From assembly GCA_031263155.1 (NCBI GenBank), contig JAISGK010000023.1, positions 1 through 45,694 on the forward strand: a stretch of DNA of 45,694 nucleotides, in the 5' to 3' direction. The stretch's first letter is position 1. Every line of letters begins with the position of its first letter. The position numbers and the translations under genes are program-made. The stretch is from Clostridiales bacterium (lineage in GTDB: Bacteria; Bacillota; Clostridia; Lachnospirales; WQUN01). This document shows, piece after piece, positions 1 through 6,257 of this stretch. The notes under the pieces are model-generated. The model had not been told where the DNA came from. It made no database searches and was given only the letters and a program-made list of their open reading frames with translations.

Positions 1-681
1 ATTGATTATGCCATAGAACTGATCGGTGGATTGCCTGTCCCCGAAACAAGGTCATATGTTCTGACTGACAGTTGGTATACCAATGGCAAGATCATTGATG
101 CTTGCGCAGAAAGAGGATACCACTTTATCGAAGCGTTGAAAACCAACAGGATAATATATCCGCAAGGCATACATATCGGCATAGCTGAATTCGCGGCAAA
201 ATACATAGAGAAACCTGACGTGGACCTCGTTACCGTTAACGGCAGCGAATACTATGTATACCGTTATGAAGGCAAGCTGAATGGTGTTGACAACGCAGTT
301 GTGCTGTTAAGCTGGCCGACGACGGCTTTTAAAAATCCCAAGGCATTAAAAGCATTTATCTGTACGGATACAACGCTGGATACTCTTACCATTCTGAAAT
401 ACTATGGCCAGAGATGGTGCATAGAGACATTTTTTGGCCAAAGCAAGGATACCTTGGGGTTTGGAAAGTACCAAATCCGCTCTATCAAAGGCATAGAGCG
501 CTTATGGACAATTATGTCTTTATGTCATTTGTTGTGTACGAGGGGTCTTGGTAGTAATATGTCTTTTGGCGATGGCGTGCGTTTATTGCGGAAAGATATT
601 TTGAGAGGCAGAATCTCTTTCATTTATCAACATGCACAAAACGGTACACCCATTGAGATCCTCTATGACCTTTGCTCCTAA
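1..681 (+). CDS. DDE transposase, 3' part (IS4/IS701-like), cut by window edge
   Basis: The frame is open from base 1, so only the C-terminal ~226 residues are present. The sequence shows LTDSWY, which fits a catalytic Asp block, and later WCIETFFGQSK followed by LGFGKYQIRS, the usual Glu-containing block near the C-terminus of IS4-superfamily DDE transposases. The first catalytic Asp and the left end of the element lie outside the window. The stop is at 679-681. Right terminal repeats could not be identified in the ~130 bases that follow. A toxin-antitoxin pair sits immediately downstream, so this edge looks like an accessory patch. The exact IS family is uncertain; a transposase is very likely. 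Confidence 0.85.
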   Translation: MDYAIELIGGLPVPETRSYVLTDSWYTNGKIIDACAERGYHFIEALKTNRIIYPQGIHIGIAEFAAKYIEKPDVDLVTVNGSEYYVYRYEGKLNGVDNAVVLLSWPTTAFKNPKALKAFICTDTTLDTLTILKYYGQRWCIETFFGQSKDTLGFGKYQIRSIKGIERLWTIMSLCHLLCTRGLGSNMSFGDGVRLLRKDILRGRISFIYQHAQNGTPIEILYDLCS

Positions 682-749
682 TCATTTTGTGCATTTTTAC
701 CAAGTACGCTCATTTAGAGAAGCCTTTTGAAAAGCATTTAAAAATTTTC

Positions 750-778
750 TTGATAAAAATAAAAAAACGTGTTAAAAT
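750..778 (+). promoter_or_regulatory. Promoter of the toxin-antitoxin operon
   Basis: TTGATA (750-755), a 17-base spacer and TAAAAT (773-778) form a good sigma-A-type promoter 59 bases before the antitoxin start. The -10 box sits exactly between the arms of a perfect palindrome (see the operator entry). Confidence 0.75.
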
Positions 779-797
779 ACACGTGTAAATAAACACG
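767..797. promoter_or_regulatory. Paired palindromic operator at the toxin-antitoxin promoter
   Basis: ACGTGT (767-772) and ACACGT (779-784) flank the -10 hexamer. A second inverted repeat, CGTGT (782-786) and ACACG (793-797), follows with its centre 14 bp downstream. Two adjacent palindromes overlapping the promoter are the usual arrangement for Phd/YefM antitoxin autorepression. That this antitoxin binds here is inferred. Confidence 0.6.
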
Positions 798-836
798 GTT
801 TTTTATCCGAAGTATTTTATGTCAGGAGTGATAAGT

Positions 837-1106
837 ATGCGCGCGATTAGAGTCAATGACTTTACGAGGAACTGCAAAGAAATTTGTGACGAGGCGTATA
901 GCGGTAGCCCGGTTATTTTATCACGGCCACGAAATGAAAATGTCGTGGTTGTGGCTGAGAGCGATTTTATTACCCTAACTAAAGCCAGAGAGCTTTTGCA
1001 AAGAGAATACATCTTGCGTGAATTGGCGCAGTCGGAAATTGAGGCTAATGACCCAAAAACCAAATGGCTGAGTCATGAGGAAGCCTGGGCGATGATAGAG
1101 GGCTAA
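837..1106 (+). CDS. Type II antitoxin, Phd/YefM family
   Basis: An 89-aa protein with the N-terminal Phd/YefM DNA-binding fold: MRAIRVNDFTRN, then SGSPVILSRPRNENVVVVAE, which matches the 'g.pv.itr.g.p.avl' core of the family. The C-terminal third is charged and probably wraps the toxin. An in-frame ATG at 819 exists, but AGGAG at 824-828 lies 8 bases before the ATG at 837, so 837 is the likely start. It is followed after 5 bases by the ParE-type toxin gene, the classical antitoxin-first order. Two palindromes in its promoter suggest autoregulation. Confidence 0.85.
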   Translation: MRAIRVNDFTRNCKEICDEAYSGSPVILSRPRNENVVVVAESDFITLTKARELLQREYILRELAQSEIEANDPKTKWLSHEEAWAMIEG

Positions 1107-1111
1107 TAATT

Positions 1112-1417
1112 ATGGAGTATACCATTCAATATTTGCCTCAGGCGGTCAGGAACATTCAAGAAATCAAAAATTACATTAGTCAAGATAATCCTACAGCGGC
1201 CAAAAATTTGACCGATTTAATGAAGGCTCGTATTGAGGCATTACGAACTATGCCTAAGAAACATGAAGAGTACCCAGACAATCCAGCCTTTAGAAAAGTT
1301 GTGGTTGGCAGTTATCTCATTTTTTATAAAGTGAATGATGAGGAAAAAACAGTTAAGATTCGCAGGGTGATCCACGGCAAGCAGGATATTAAGGAAATAA
1401 TTGGCCGAATTAAGTGA
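1112..1417 (+). CDS. RelE/ParE-family toxin
   Basis: A 101-aa protein. It begins with YTIQYLPQAVRNIQEIKNYI (the ParE 'a..dl.ei..yi' helix), has a middle FRKVVVGSYLIFYKV strand and ends in KIRRVIHGKQD, the signature '.v.rVlHg.rd' of the RelE/ParE superfamily. Members either poison DNA gyrase (ParE) or cleave ribosome-bound mRNA (RelE). The long first helices and the absence of clear RelE catalytic residues favour ParE-like, but activity cannot be read from the sequence. A GAGGG site at the antitoxin end precedes the ATG, so the genes are co-transcribed and probably coupled. Confidence 0.85.
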   Translation: MEYTIQYLPQAVRNIQEIKNYISQDNPTAAKNLTDLMKARIEALRTMPKKHEEYPDNPAFRKVVVGSYLIFYKVNDEEKTVKIRRVIHGKQDIKEIIGRIK

Positions 1418-1480
1418 TGCAGTAGCTTTAAATGAATTTCATTTTTTCATGCCATAGAAATTGCCCTCCCTTTAGTCAAT

Positions 1481-1508
1481 AAAAAAGCAGCCAGAATTTT
1501 CTGGCTGC
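1481..1508 (-). terminator. Intrinsic terminator of the zinc operon
   Basis: GCAGCCAG (1487-1494) and CTGGCTGC (1501-1508) form a stem with a 6-base loop. On the minus strand the stem is followed by TTTTTT (1486-1481). It lies downstream of the lipoprotein gene and faces the toxin gene, which has no good T-tract of its own. Confidence 0.8.
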
Positions 1509-1541
1509 TTACACATCAACATTTTTTAATGTGGATAATTA

Positions 1542-1625
1542 TTAAGACATACGAGAGAAATGCTCTACTGCCTTGGCAAAATCCTCAATCGTTTTTTCGG
1601 CGTCGCCATTGGGCACATCAAAGCC
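1542..1625 (-). pseudogene. Possible C-terminal gene remnant without a start
   Basis: Between the lipoprotein stop and the terminator, one minus-strand frame reads GFDVPNGDAEKTIEDFAKAV and ends HFSRMS-stop. It looks like real protein sequence with helical character, similar in feel to the C-terminal helix of flavodoxin-like proteins. There is no start codon or ribosome site, and the frame is closed by a TGA just upstream. It may be the tail of a deleted gene. Low confidence. Confidence 0.25.
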
Positions 1626-1626
1626 T

Positions 1627-2229
1627 CTAGGTCGTCACATATTCCTCTCCGCGTGTGTCCAGCACAGTCAGCGAGTCCAGCTCAACAAGCAAGAATTTCT
1701 CGCCGTCTTGCTCTATTTCCGATACCGCGCCAACAACCTCAACCCAATCGTCCACTTCGGGATATGCCTTACCGGTCGTATCCTTCCACAAAACCTCAAA
1801 ACCCGCGTTCATATCAATACCACAACAACCCGGCCCGTAACGTATAACGCTATAGTACGTTTCGTCGTATGCTTCTGAATAATAGCTCTTAAATATGCCC
1901 TCGTATTTTATCTTTTTACCAAGGTAGTCTTGCGGGTTAAGGTATACATCGTTTGTTTGCGCCACAAATAGTTTTTCTTTGATCTCAACAACCCCGTTTA
2001 CCTCTTGAGCGGTCGCCGCGTGGGTTGATATCGCGGCTGCGGCGTTTTCCGCCTCGGCAGTCGTTATTGAAGTGTCCGTAGTTTCCACAGAGTCATCGGG
2101 TATTGGCGACGAAAGTTCAACATTATATGATACTCCCGCAGTTCCTTCTTCATTTATCCTCGCTGCGTTGTCAATTCCCGAACAACCTATCATCGTAATA
2201 CATGTGATGGCCACCAGTAAATATTTCAC
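1627..2229 (-). CDS. Lipoprotein with DUF1980 (YcgQ)-like C-terminal domain
   Basis: A 200-aa protein. A short signal sequence ends at TMIGC (Cys16), a near-lipobox. An acidic, Ala/Thr-rich linker (about residues 20-80) follows, then a beta-rich domain (about 95-200) with DYLGKKIKYEGIFKS, YSVIRYGPGCCGIDMNAGFE and WVEVVG. The 'R...CC..D...G' pattern resembles the C-terminal domain of the YcgQ/TIGR03943 family, members of which occur near Zn/Mn transport genes. The start is GTG with GGAGG 9 bases upstream, inside the end of the permease gene, so it is the last gene of the metal-transporter operon. The paired Cys could bind metal; this is inference. Confidence 0.6.
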   Translation of the reverse strand: MKYLLVAITCITMIGCSGIDNAARINEEGTAGVSYNVELSSPIPDDSVETTDTSITTAEAENAAAAISTHAATAQEVNGVVEIKEKLFVAQTNDVYLNPQDYLGKKIKYEGIFKSYYSEAYDETYYSVIRYGPGCCGIDMNAGFEVLWKDTTGKAYPEVDDWVEVVGAVSEIEQDGEKFLLVELDSLTVLDTRGEEYVTT

Positions 2230-2233
2230 TTGT

Positions 2234-3088
2234 TCAAACCTCCGCTCTTATTCGCTTTTTAACCAAAAGCTTCTTACACAAAAAGACGAGGCAAAACGCG
2301 CCAAATGCCAGTATATTCACCATAACAACAGAAGCTCCTGTCGGTAAACCTTTTGGCGCGGCGTATGACAATGTAACTCCTACAAAGTAACACGCCACCG
2401 ATACAATGGCGGAACAAACCGTAACGGACCTAAAAGTCTTACATGTTCGCATAGACGTAAGCGCGGGGAAAATGATAAGGCTGGAAATAAGCAAGGCCCC
2501 CATCATACGCATACCCAGCACGATAGTAATAGCCGTTAAAAACGCTATGAGCATATTATAAATGCCTGTGCGAACGCCGGTTGCCCTAGCGAACTGCTCG
2601 TCAAACGTAACCGCAAATATTTTGTTGTAAAACAAAGCGAACACTACCAGCACGGTAGTGGCGAGGGCAACGCTTAACGCCACATCGGCATGGCTCATTG
2701 CCAATATACTGCCAAAAAGGTAATTGCATACATCTATATTCATGCCGGTGGTCTGGGATATTACCACAACCCCTATGGCCAATGAACTTGTGGATATAAG
2801 CGCTATAGCCGCGTCGCCTTTTATTTTACTACTTTCGCTTAATCGCAGCAAGAGGAAGGCGGCCATAACTACAACAGGCACAGCCACAGCCAACGGCGCG
2901 GCATTGAGTCCTGTCGCGACGGCCAACGCGCCAAAGCCTACATGCGACAAACCATCGCCTATCATGCTGTAGCGTTTAAGCACAAGGCTAACGCCCAGCA
3001 GCGAGGCACACAGCGACACCAACAATCCCACAATAACGGCGCGCGCAAGAAAAGAATATGAAAACATCTCTATAAAGAAATCAAACAT
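2234..3088 (-). CDS. Metal (Zn/Mn) ABC transporter permease, ZnuB/AdcB type
   Basis: A 284-aa membrane protein of the ABC-3 family with about eight hydrophobic segments. It has the family sequence LVLKRYSMIGDGLSHVGFGA near residues 40-60 and GMRMMGALLISSLIIFPALT near 200-220. It forms the channel for a metal ion delivered by the binding protein encoded two genes upstream. The frame extends five codons upstream to an ATG at 3103, but the ATG at 3088, preceded by GGTGA, gives the usual N-terminus and an 8-base overlap with the ATPase gene. Metal specificity is not readable from the permease. Confidence 0.9.
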   Translation of the reverse strand: MFDFFIEMFSYSFLARAVIVGLLVSLCASLLGVSLVLKRYSMIGDGLSHVGFGALAVATGLNAAPLAVAVPVVVMAAFLLLRLSESSKIKGDAAIALISTSSLAIGVVVISQTTGMNIDVCNYLFGSILAMSHADVALSVALATTVLVVFALFYNKIFAVTFDEQFARATGVRTGIYNMLIAFLTAITIVLGMRMMGALLISSLIIFPALTSMRTCKTFRSVTVCSAIVSVACYFVGVTLSYAAPKGLPTGASVVMVNILAFGAFCLVFLCKKLLVKKRIRAEV

Positions 3089-3791
3089 TGCTATCACCGC
3101 CAATAAACTTGCTGCCTATGTCGCTGGCCGCGTATTCTTGCGCGCTACCAAAAAATGCCTGGCGGCTGCGAAGGTGCAGTATCGTTTTCGCGTATTTAAT
3201 CGCGCTGTGTATATCATGCGATACCATGATCACTGTTACACCCATATCGTCGTTAATTTGCTTAATCAGACTGTACAGTTCTCCTGTCACTATCGGGTCA
3301 AGCCCAGCTACGGGTTCGTCTAACAGCAGCAAGCGCCGCGTAGAGCAAAGCGCCCGCGCCAGCAAAACACGCTGCTGCTGCCCGCCAGAAAGCTCGCGAT
3401 AACATTTGTTGGCAAGGGATGTTAGGCCCAACCTTTCCATGTTTTCGATTGCCATTTCTTTATCTTTTTTAGAATAGAACGGTCGCAAGCCGCGTGAACC
3501 GAGACGACCGGACAGCACAACCTCATAAACCCCGGCGGGGAAATCTTTTTGCGCCGGGGTTTGTTGTGGCAAATAACCAATATCTCCAGGTTGCAGGCCG
3601 TCGCCATAAACCACGCTGCCCGCCAAAGGCGCTAGCAATTTCAACAAGCCTTTTATCAACGTGCTTTTGCCGCTCCCATTCTCGCCAACTACGCACAAAT
3701 AGTCGCCGCTGTTAACCTCAAAGTCCAGCGCACTAACAGCCGCTTCGCCTTCATAGCCAAAAACCGCTCTACGGCACATTAAAAGGGGCAT
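3081..3791 (-). CDS. Metal ABC transporter ATP-binding protein, ZnuC/AdcC type
   Basis: A 236-aa ATPase with Walker A GENGSGKST, signature LSGGQQQR, Walker B LLLLDEP and a His switch in VSHD. The Q-loop region reads IGYLPQQ. It powers metal uptake with the permease downstream. The gene overlaps the binding-protein stop as TAATG and overlaps the permease start, so the three genes are one translationally coupled unit. Confidence 0.93.
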   Translation of the reverse strand: MPLLMCRRAVFGYEGEAAVSALDFEVNSGDYLCVVGENGSGKSTLIKGLLKLLAPLAGSVVYGDGLQPGDIGYLPQQTPAQKDFPAGVYEVVLSGRLGSRGLRPFYSKKDKEMAIENMERLGLTSLANKCYRELSGGQQQRVLLARALCSTRRLLLLDEPVAGLDPIVTGELYSLIKQINDDMGVTVIMVSHDIHSAIKYAKTILHLRSRQAFFGSAQEYAASDIGSKFIGGDSNV

Positions 3792-4732
3792 TAGCCTAAA
3801 GCCTCCTTCAAGCTGTCCACATTCGCTTTCATTATATCGTAATAAGTAGCGCCATTTTCAAATTCTTCAGCCGAGATATTGTGGGCGCAATGCAACTGTA
3901 ATGCTTTTGCGCCTGTAGCCTCGCAAATGGCGTCCGCTATTTTATGATTAGAAAGCTCAATGTAGAATACAACGGGTATTTGCTCTTGATTAACCTTGTC
4001 AATAAGAAATTTGAGCGTAGCCGCGCTGGGCTCGGTTTCAGTGGAGCAACCGGGAAACGCTGCGTAGTAATTCAAGCCATAACCGTCAGCAAAATATCTA
4101 AATGGGAATCTGTCGCCAAAAACAATCACATTACGCGCAATCCGCGCGGGATCCGTGACCCCTGTAAAGGCTTCGTCCAGCTCATCCAGTTTGGAGGAGT
4201 AGTCCATAAAGCTGATATTGTAATAGTCCATATTAGCCTCGTCTATGGAGCAAAGCGCCGCCGTTATATCGCTAACGATATTTTTTACATTAACAGGGTA
4301 CGTCCAAACATGCTCGTCATATTCAGCATTTTCCCCGTGTTTCTCTTCCTCTTCCATACCTTCGACAATCTCTTCTTCGACTACTTCTACACAATCCATG
4401 AGACGCACCACCTTAAATTGGGCATCGTTCATAGAGTTTAGAATATCATTTACCCAGGTTTCGGATTCTCCACCCACGTATATAAAAAGATCACAATTTT
4501 GAATACGTATAATATCTTGCGGGGTGGGTTCAAACGAGTGGCTTTCTGACCCCGGCTTAAGCAACATTGTAACCTCCGCCTTGTCTCCCGCGATTTGCCT
4601 CGCAAGGTCATATGGCGCAAATATGGTAGTTACAATGGACAATTGGCCATCGTCGATTGTGTTTTTCGTTCGCGCGCATGAGCAAAAAAGCATCGAAAAG
4701 GCAACGAGAATAACCAGCTTTTTCAAAGGCAC
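3791..4732 (-). CDS. Metal ABC transporter substrate-binding lipoprotein, ZnuA/AdcA type
   Basis: A ~313-aa cluster A-I binding protein. A signal peptide (KKLVILVAFSMLF) ends at a Cys-Ser-Cys that can serve as a lipidation site. Visible ligand positions are His in GSESHSFEPTP and His in DEHVWT. Between them is an acidic loop with EEEIVEGMEEEEKHGE, the usual place of the metal-sensing loop of zinc-binding members. The third family His (normally in 'HdaFgYf') is replaced: here GDRFPFRYFADGYGL. An ATG at 4771 is in frame but overlaps the -10 box, so it cannot be the start; GTG 4732 or TTG 4726, just after a G-run, are the real candidates. Zinc is favoured by the acidic/His loop, but manganese is possible. 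Confidence 0.88.
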   Translation of the reverse strand: MPLKKLVILVAFSMLFCSCARTKNTIDDGQLSIVTTIFAPYDLARQIAGDKAEVTMLLKPGSESHSFEPTPQDIIRIQNCDLFIYVGGESETWVNDILNSMNDAQFKVVRLMDCVEVVEEEIVEGMEEEEKHGENAEYDEHVWTYPVNVKNIVSDITAALCSIDEANMDYYNISFMDYSSKLDELDEAFTGVTDPARIARNVIVFGDRFPFRYFADGYGLNYYAAFPGCSTETEPSAATLKFLIDKVNQEQIPVVFYIELSNHKIADAICEATGAKALQLHCAHNISAEEFENGATYYDIMKANVDSLKEALG

Positions 4733-4755
4733 GCCCCCCCATATGTGTATGTATT

Positions 4756-4770
4756 TGGAACCGTGTTCCA
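4756..4770. promoter_or_regulatory. Candidate operator palindrome at the metal-transporter promoter
   Basis: TGGAAC-CGT-GTTCCA is a perfect 6+6 inverted repeat lying directly downstream of the -10 box, over the expected transcription start. A repressor bound here would block initiation. It does not match the Zur, MntR or AdcR consensus as I know them, so the regulator is unknown. Confidence 0.45.
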
Positions 4771-4798
4771 TTTTAACATGGGGCCCTGCTCATGTCAA
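4770..4798 (-). promoter_or_regulatory. Promoter of the metal ABC transporter operon
   Basis: Minus strand: TTGACA (4798-4793), a 17-base spacer, TAAAAT (4775-4770), with TG one base before the -10 (extended -10). It is a near-consensus sigma-A promoter. The in-frame ATG at 4771-4769 is inside it, which fixes the coding start further downstream. Confidence 0.85.
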
Positions 4799-4840
4799 TA
4801 TGAAAATATGTACTACTATGCGTACTACCATGGTCATGCC

Positions 4841-5569
4841 CTATTTTGAGATATGCCGTTCGATCACTTTACCGCGCCGGGGATATGATTCAGGCGTGGG
4901 CATAATTTTTTGAATGGTAACTATAGTATGGCGAAGGGGTTCACCAGAATATTCATCTTCAATTATGATCGGTTCAACGCGCGTGGCGTGTCCGCCCAGT
5001 ATTTTTATTATTTCATGCGCGGATTGCGTCTCTTCCGCCGCGTTGTCCCCTTTAAGGGCGTAAAAATACCCTCCGGGCTTTACCAGCGGCAGGCAATATT
5101 CGCTCAAAACACTCATTCGCGCAACGCCACGCGCGACGGCTATGTCGAACGCCTCACGGTATCGCGCGTTTCGGCCCGCGTCCTCCATGCGGGCATGAAC
5201 CCGATTAGTGTTTGTCAGCCCCAATCTATACGCAACCTCGTCTAAAAATTTTAGCCGCTTGCCAAGACTGTCCATAAGTGTCACACCAAAATGGGGCGCC
5301 GCAATTGCAAGCGGCACCCCCGGAAAACCTGCCCCTGTTCCCGCGTCCACAATCCTGTACGGTTTATCAGTCGTTATAAATCTAAATAACGACAGCGAAT
5401 CAACAAAGTGTTTCGCCAAAATCTGTTCAGGCTGGGTTATGGTCGTTAAATTCATTTTCTTGTTCCATTCAAGAAGTAAATCCATGTATTGGATAAACAT
5501 TTCGGCCTGTTTGTCACTTAGCGTCACAAACGCGCTAGCGTGCCGCAGCAAATCATTCTTTTTCCACAC
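4841..5569 (-). CDS. rsmG: 16S rRNA (guanine-N7)-methyltransferase RsmG (GidB)
   Basis: A 242-aa SAM-dependent methyltransferase that modifies G527 of 16S rRNA. Visible motifs: WNKKMNLTTI near the N-terminus, KHFVDSLS, and the SAM-binding RIVDAGTGAGFPGVPLAI. The frame could start upstream at 5713, but that would make a 48-residue extension overlapping the previous gene. GTG at 5569, preceded by GGAAG 7-8 bases away, gives the normal family length. It overlaps the end of the 145-aa gene, which suggests coupling. It is the last gene of the rpmH-to-rsmG block. Confidence 0.93.
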   Translation of the reverse strand: MWKKNDLLRHASAFVTLSDKQAEMFIQYMDLLLEWNKKMNLTTITQPEQILAKHFVDSLSLFRFITTDKPYRIVDAGTGAGFPGVPLAIAAPHFGVTLMDSLGKRLKFLDEVAYRLGLTNTNRVHARMEDAGRNARYREAFDIAVARGVARMSVLSEYCLPLVKPGGYFYALKGDNAAEETQSAHEIIKILGGHATRVEPIIIEDEYSGEPLRHTIVTIQKIMPTPESYPRRGKVIERHISK

Positions 5570-5990
5570 TAAATATCTTCCATTGTCCAAATTGATCAGG
5601 CTCGCGAACCATGTACAAGCGCAATATAGTCCTTTGCTTGTTGTTAATAAGCAACACAGTGTTTGTGCGACAATTTTTACTGCCGGGTACAGCGGATACA
5701 CTGTCATTACCAAACAACACCTTAAACCCGCCGTTAATAAATGTTTCCTTTAGCGCCAACAAGTCTATGTTTTTTATACAATTCTTGCTGAGAAGGCATT
5801 TCGCGTATTCATCATCGCGCGCCACAGCATCTAAAAAAAGTTTTACCGTGCTACTTTCAGTCAATATATTAAAAAAAGGCTTTTTTGTTTGAATCGATGG
5901 GGATAATTCGCCATAATGCAAAGCGGCGACGGGAATCTTGGCGGGGGTGTATCCTGCGCCGCGTATACGCCATTGAAAACCATGAGACAA
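5553..5990 (-). CDS. Hypothetical protein inserted between mnmG and rsmG
   Basis: A 145-aa protein not recognised. It has no signal peptide or membrane segment. The C-terminal half (KETFINGGFKVLFG, TILRLYMVREPDQFGQWKIF) has the alternating pattern and terminal 'G.WkI.sve' strand seen in NTF2-like and lipoprotein beta domains, but this is only a resemblance. The start is TTG at 5990 with AGGAG 5 bases upstream (5996-6000); no ATG fits. It ends inside the start of rsmG. In most Bacillota mnmG is followed directly by rsmG, so this is an extra gene in the operon. Confidence 0.65.
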   Translation of the reverse strand: MSHGFQWRIRGAGYTPAKIPVAALHYGELSPSIQTKKPFFNILTESSTVKLFLDAVARDDEYAKCLLSKNCIKNIDLLALKETFINGGFKVLFGNDSVSAVPGSKNCRTNTVLLINNKQRTILRLYMVREPDQFGQWKIFSVEKE

Positions 5991-6110
5991 GATATCTCCT
6001 CCTCACAACAACCTGATAAAAAAGGCTGCTTTTTGCTTTTGACCCAACCTGCGACTTAATTTTCGCAAATATGAGCGTATGTATTCTACATCGGCAATCT
6101 ATGTTCTCTA

Positions 6111-6230
6111 ACAAAAGGATTTTGATCTCGTAGGGGCGCGCACTGCGCGACCGCGCGTTATCCGATATTGGCGAGGCTTGGAAAGGCTCACGGGCGCGCA
6201 CTGCGCGCCCCTACGAAATCATACCCACTG
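6111..6230 (-). repeat. Dispersed palindromic repeat, copy 1
   Basis: A 120-bp element on the minus strand between mnmG and the 145-aa gene. Reading the minus strand it begins GTGGGTATGATTTCGTAGGG, has a GCGCGCAGTGCGCGCCCG core and ends in GCGCGCCCCTACGAGATC followed by AAAATCCTTTTGT. The two ends are inverted copies (CGTAGGGGCGCGC / GCGCGCCCCTACG), so it can fold into one large hairpin. Copies 2 and 3 share both ends. Confidence 0.85.
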
Positions 6231-6257
6231 ACCGCTACGCATCCATATCAAAGAATG

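Noticed and set aside
1530..1538. Perfect DnaA box (TGTGGATAA)
   Set aside because: Single copy in a small gap; another perfect match lies inside aspS. No cluster of boxes and no dnaA, so no origin is called.
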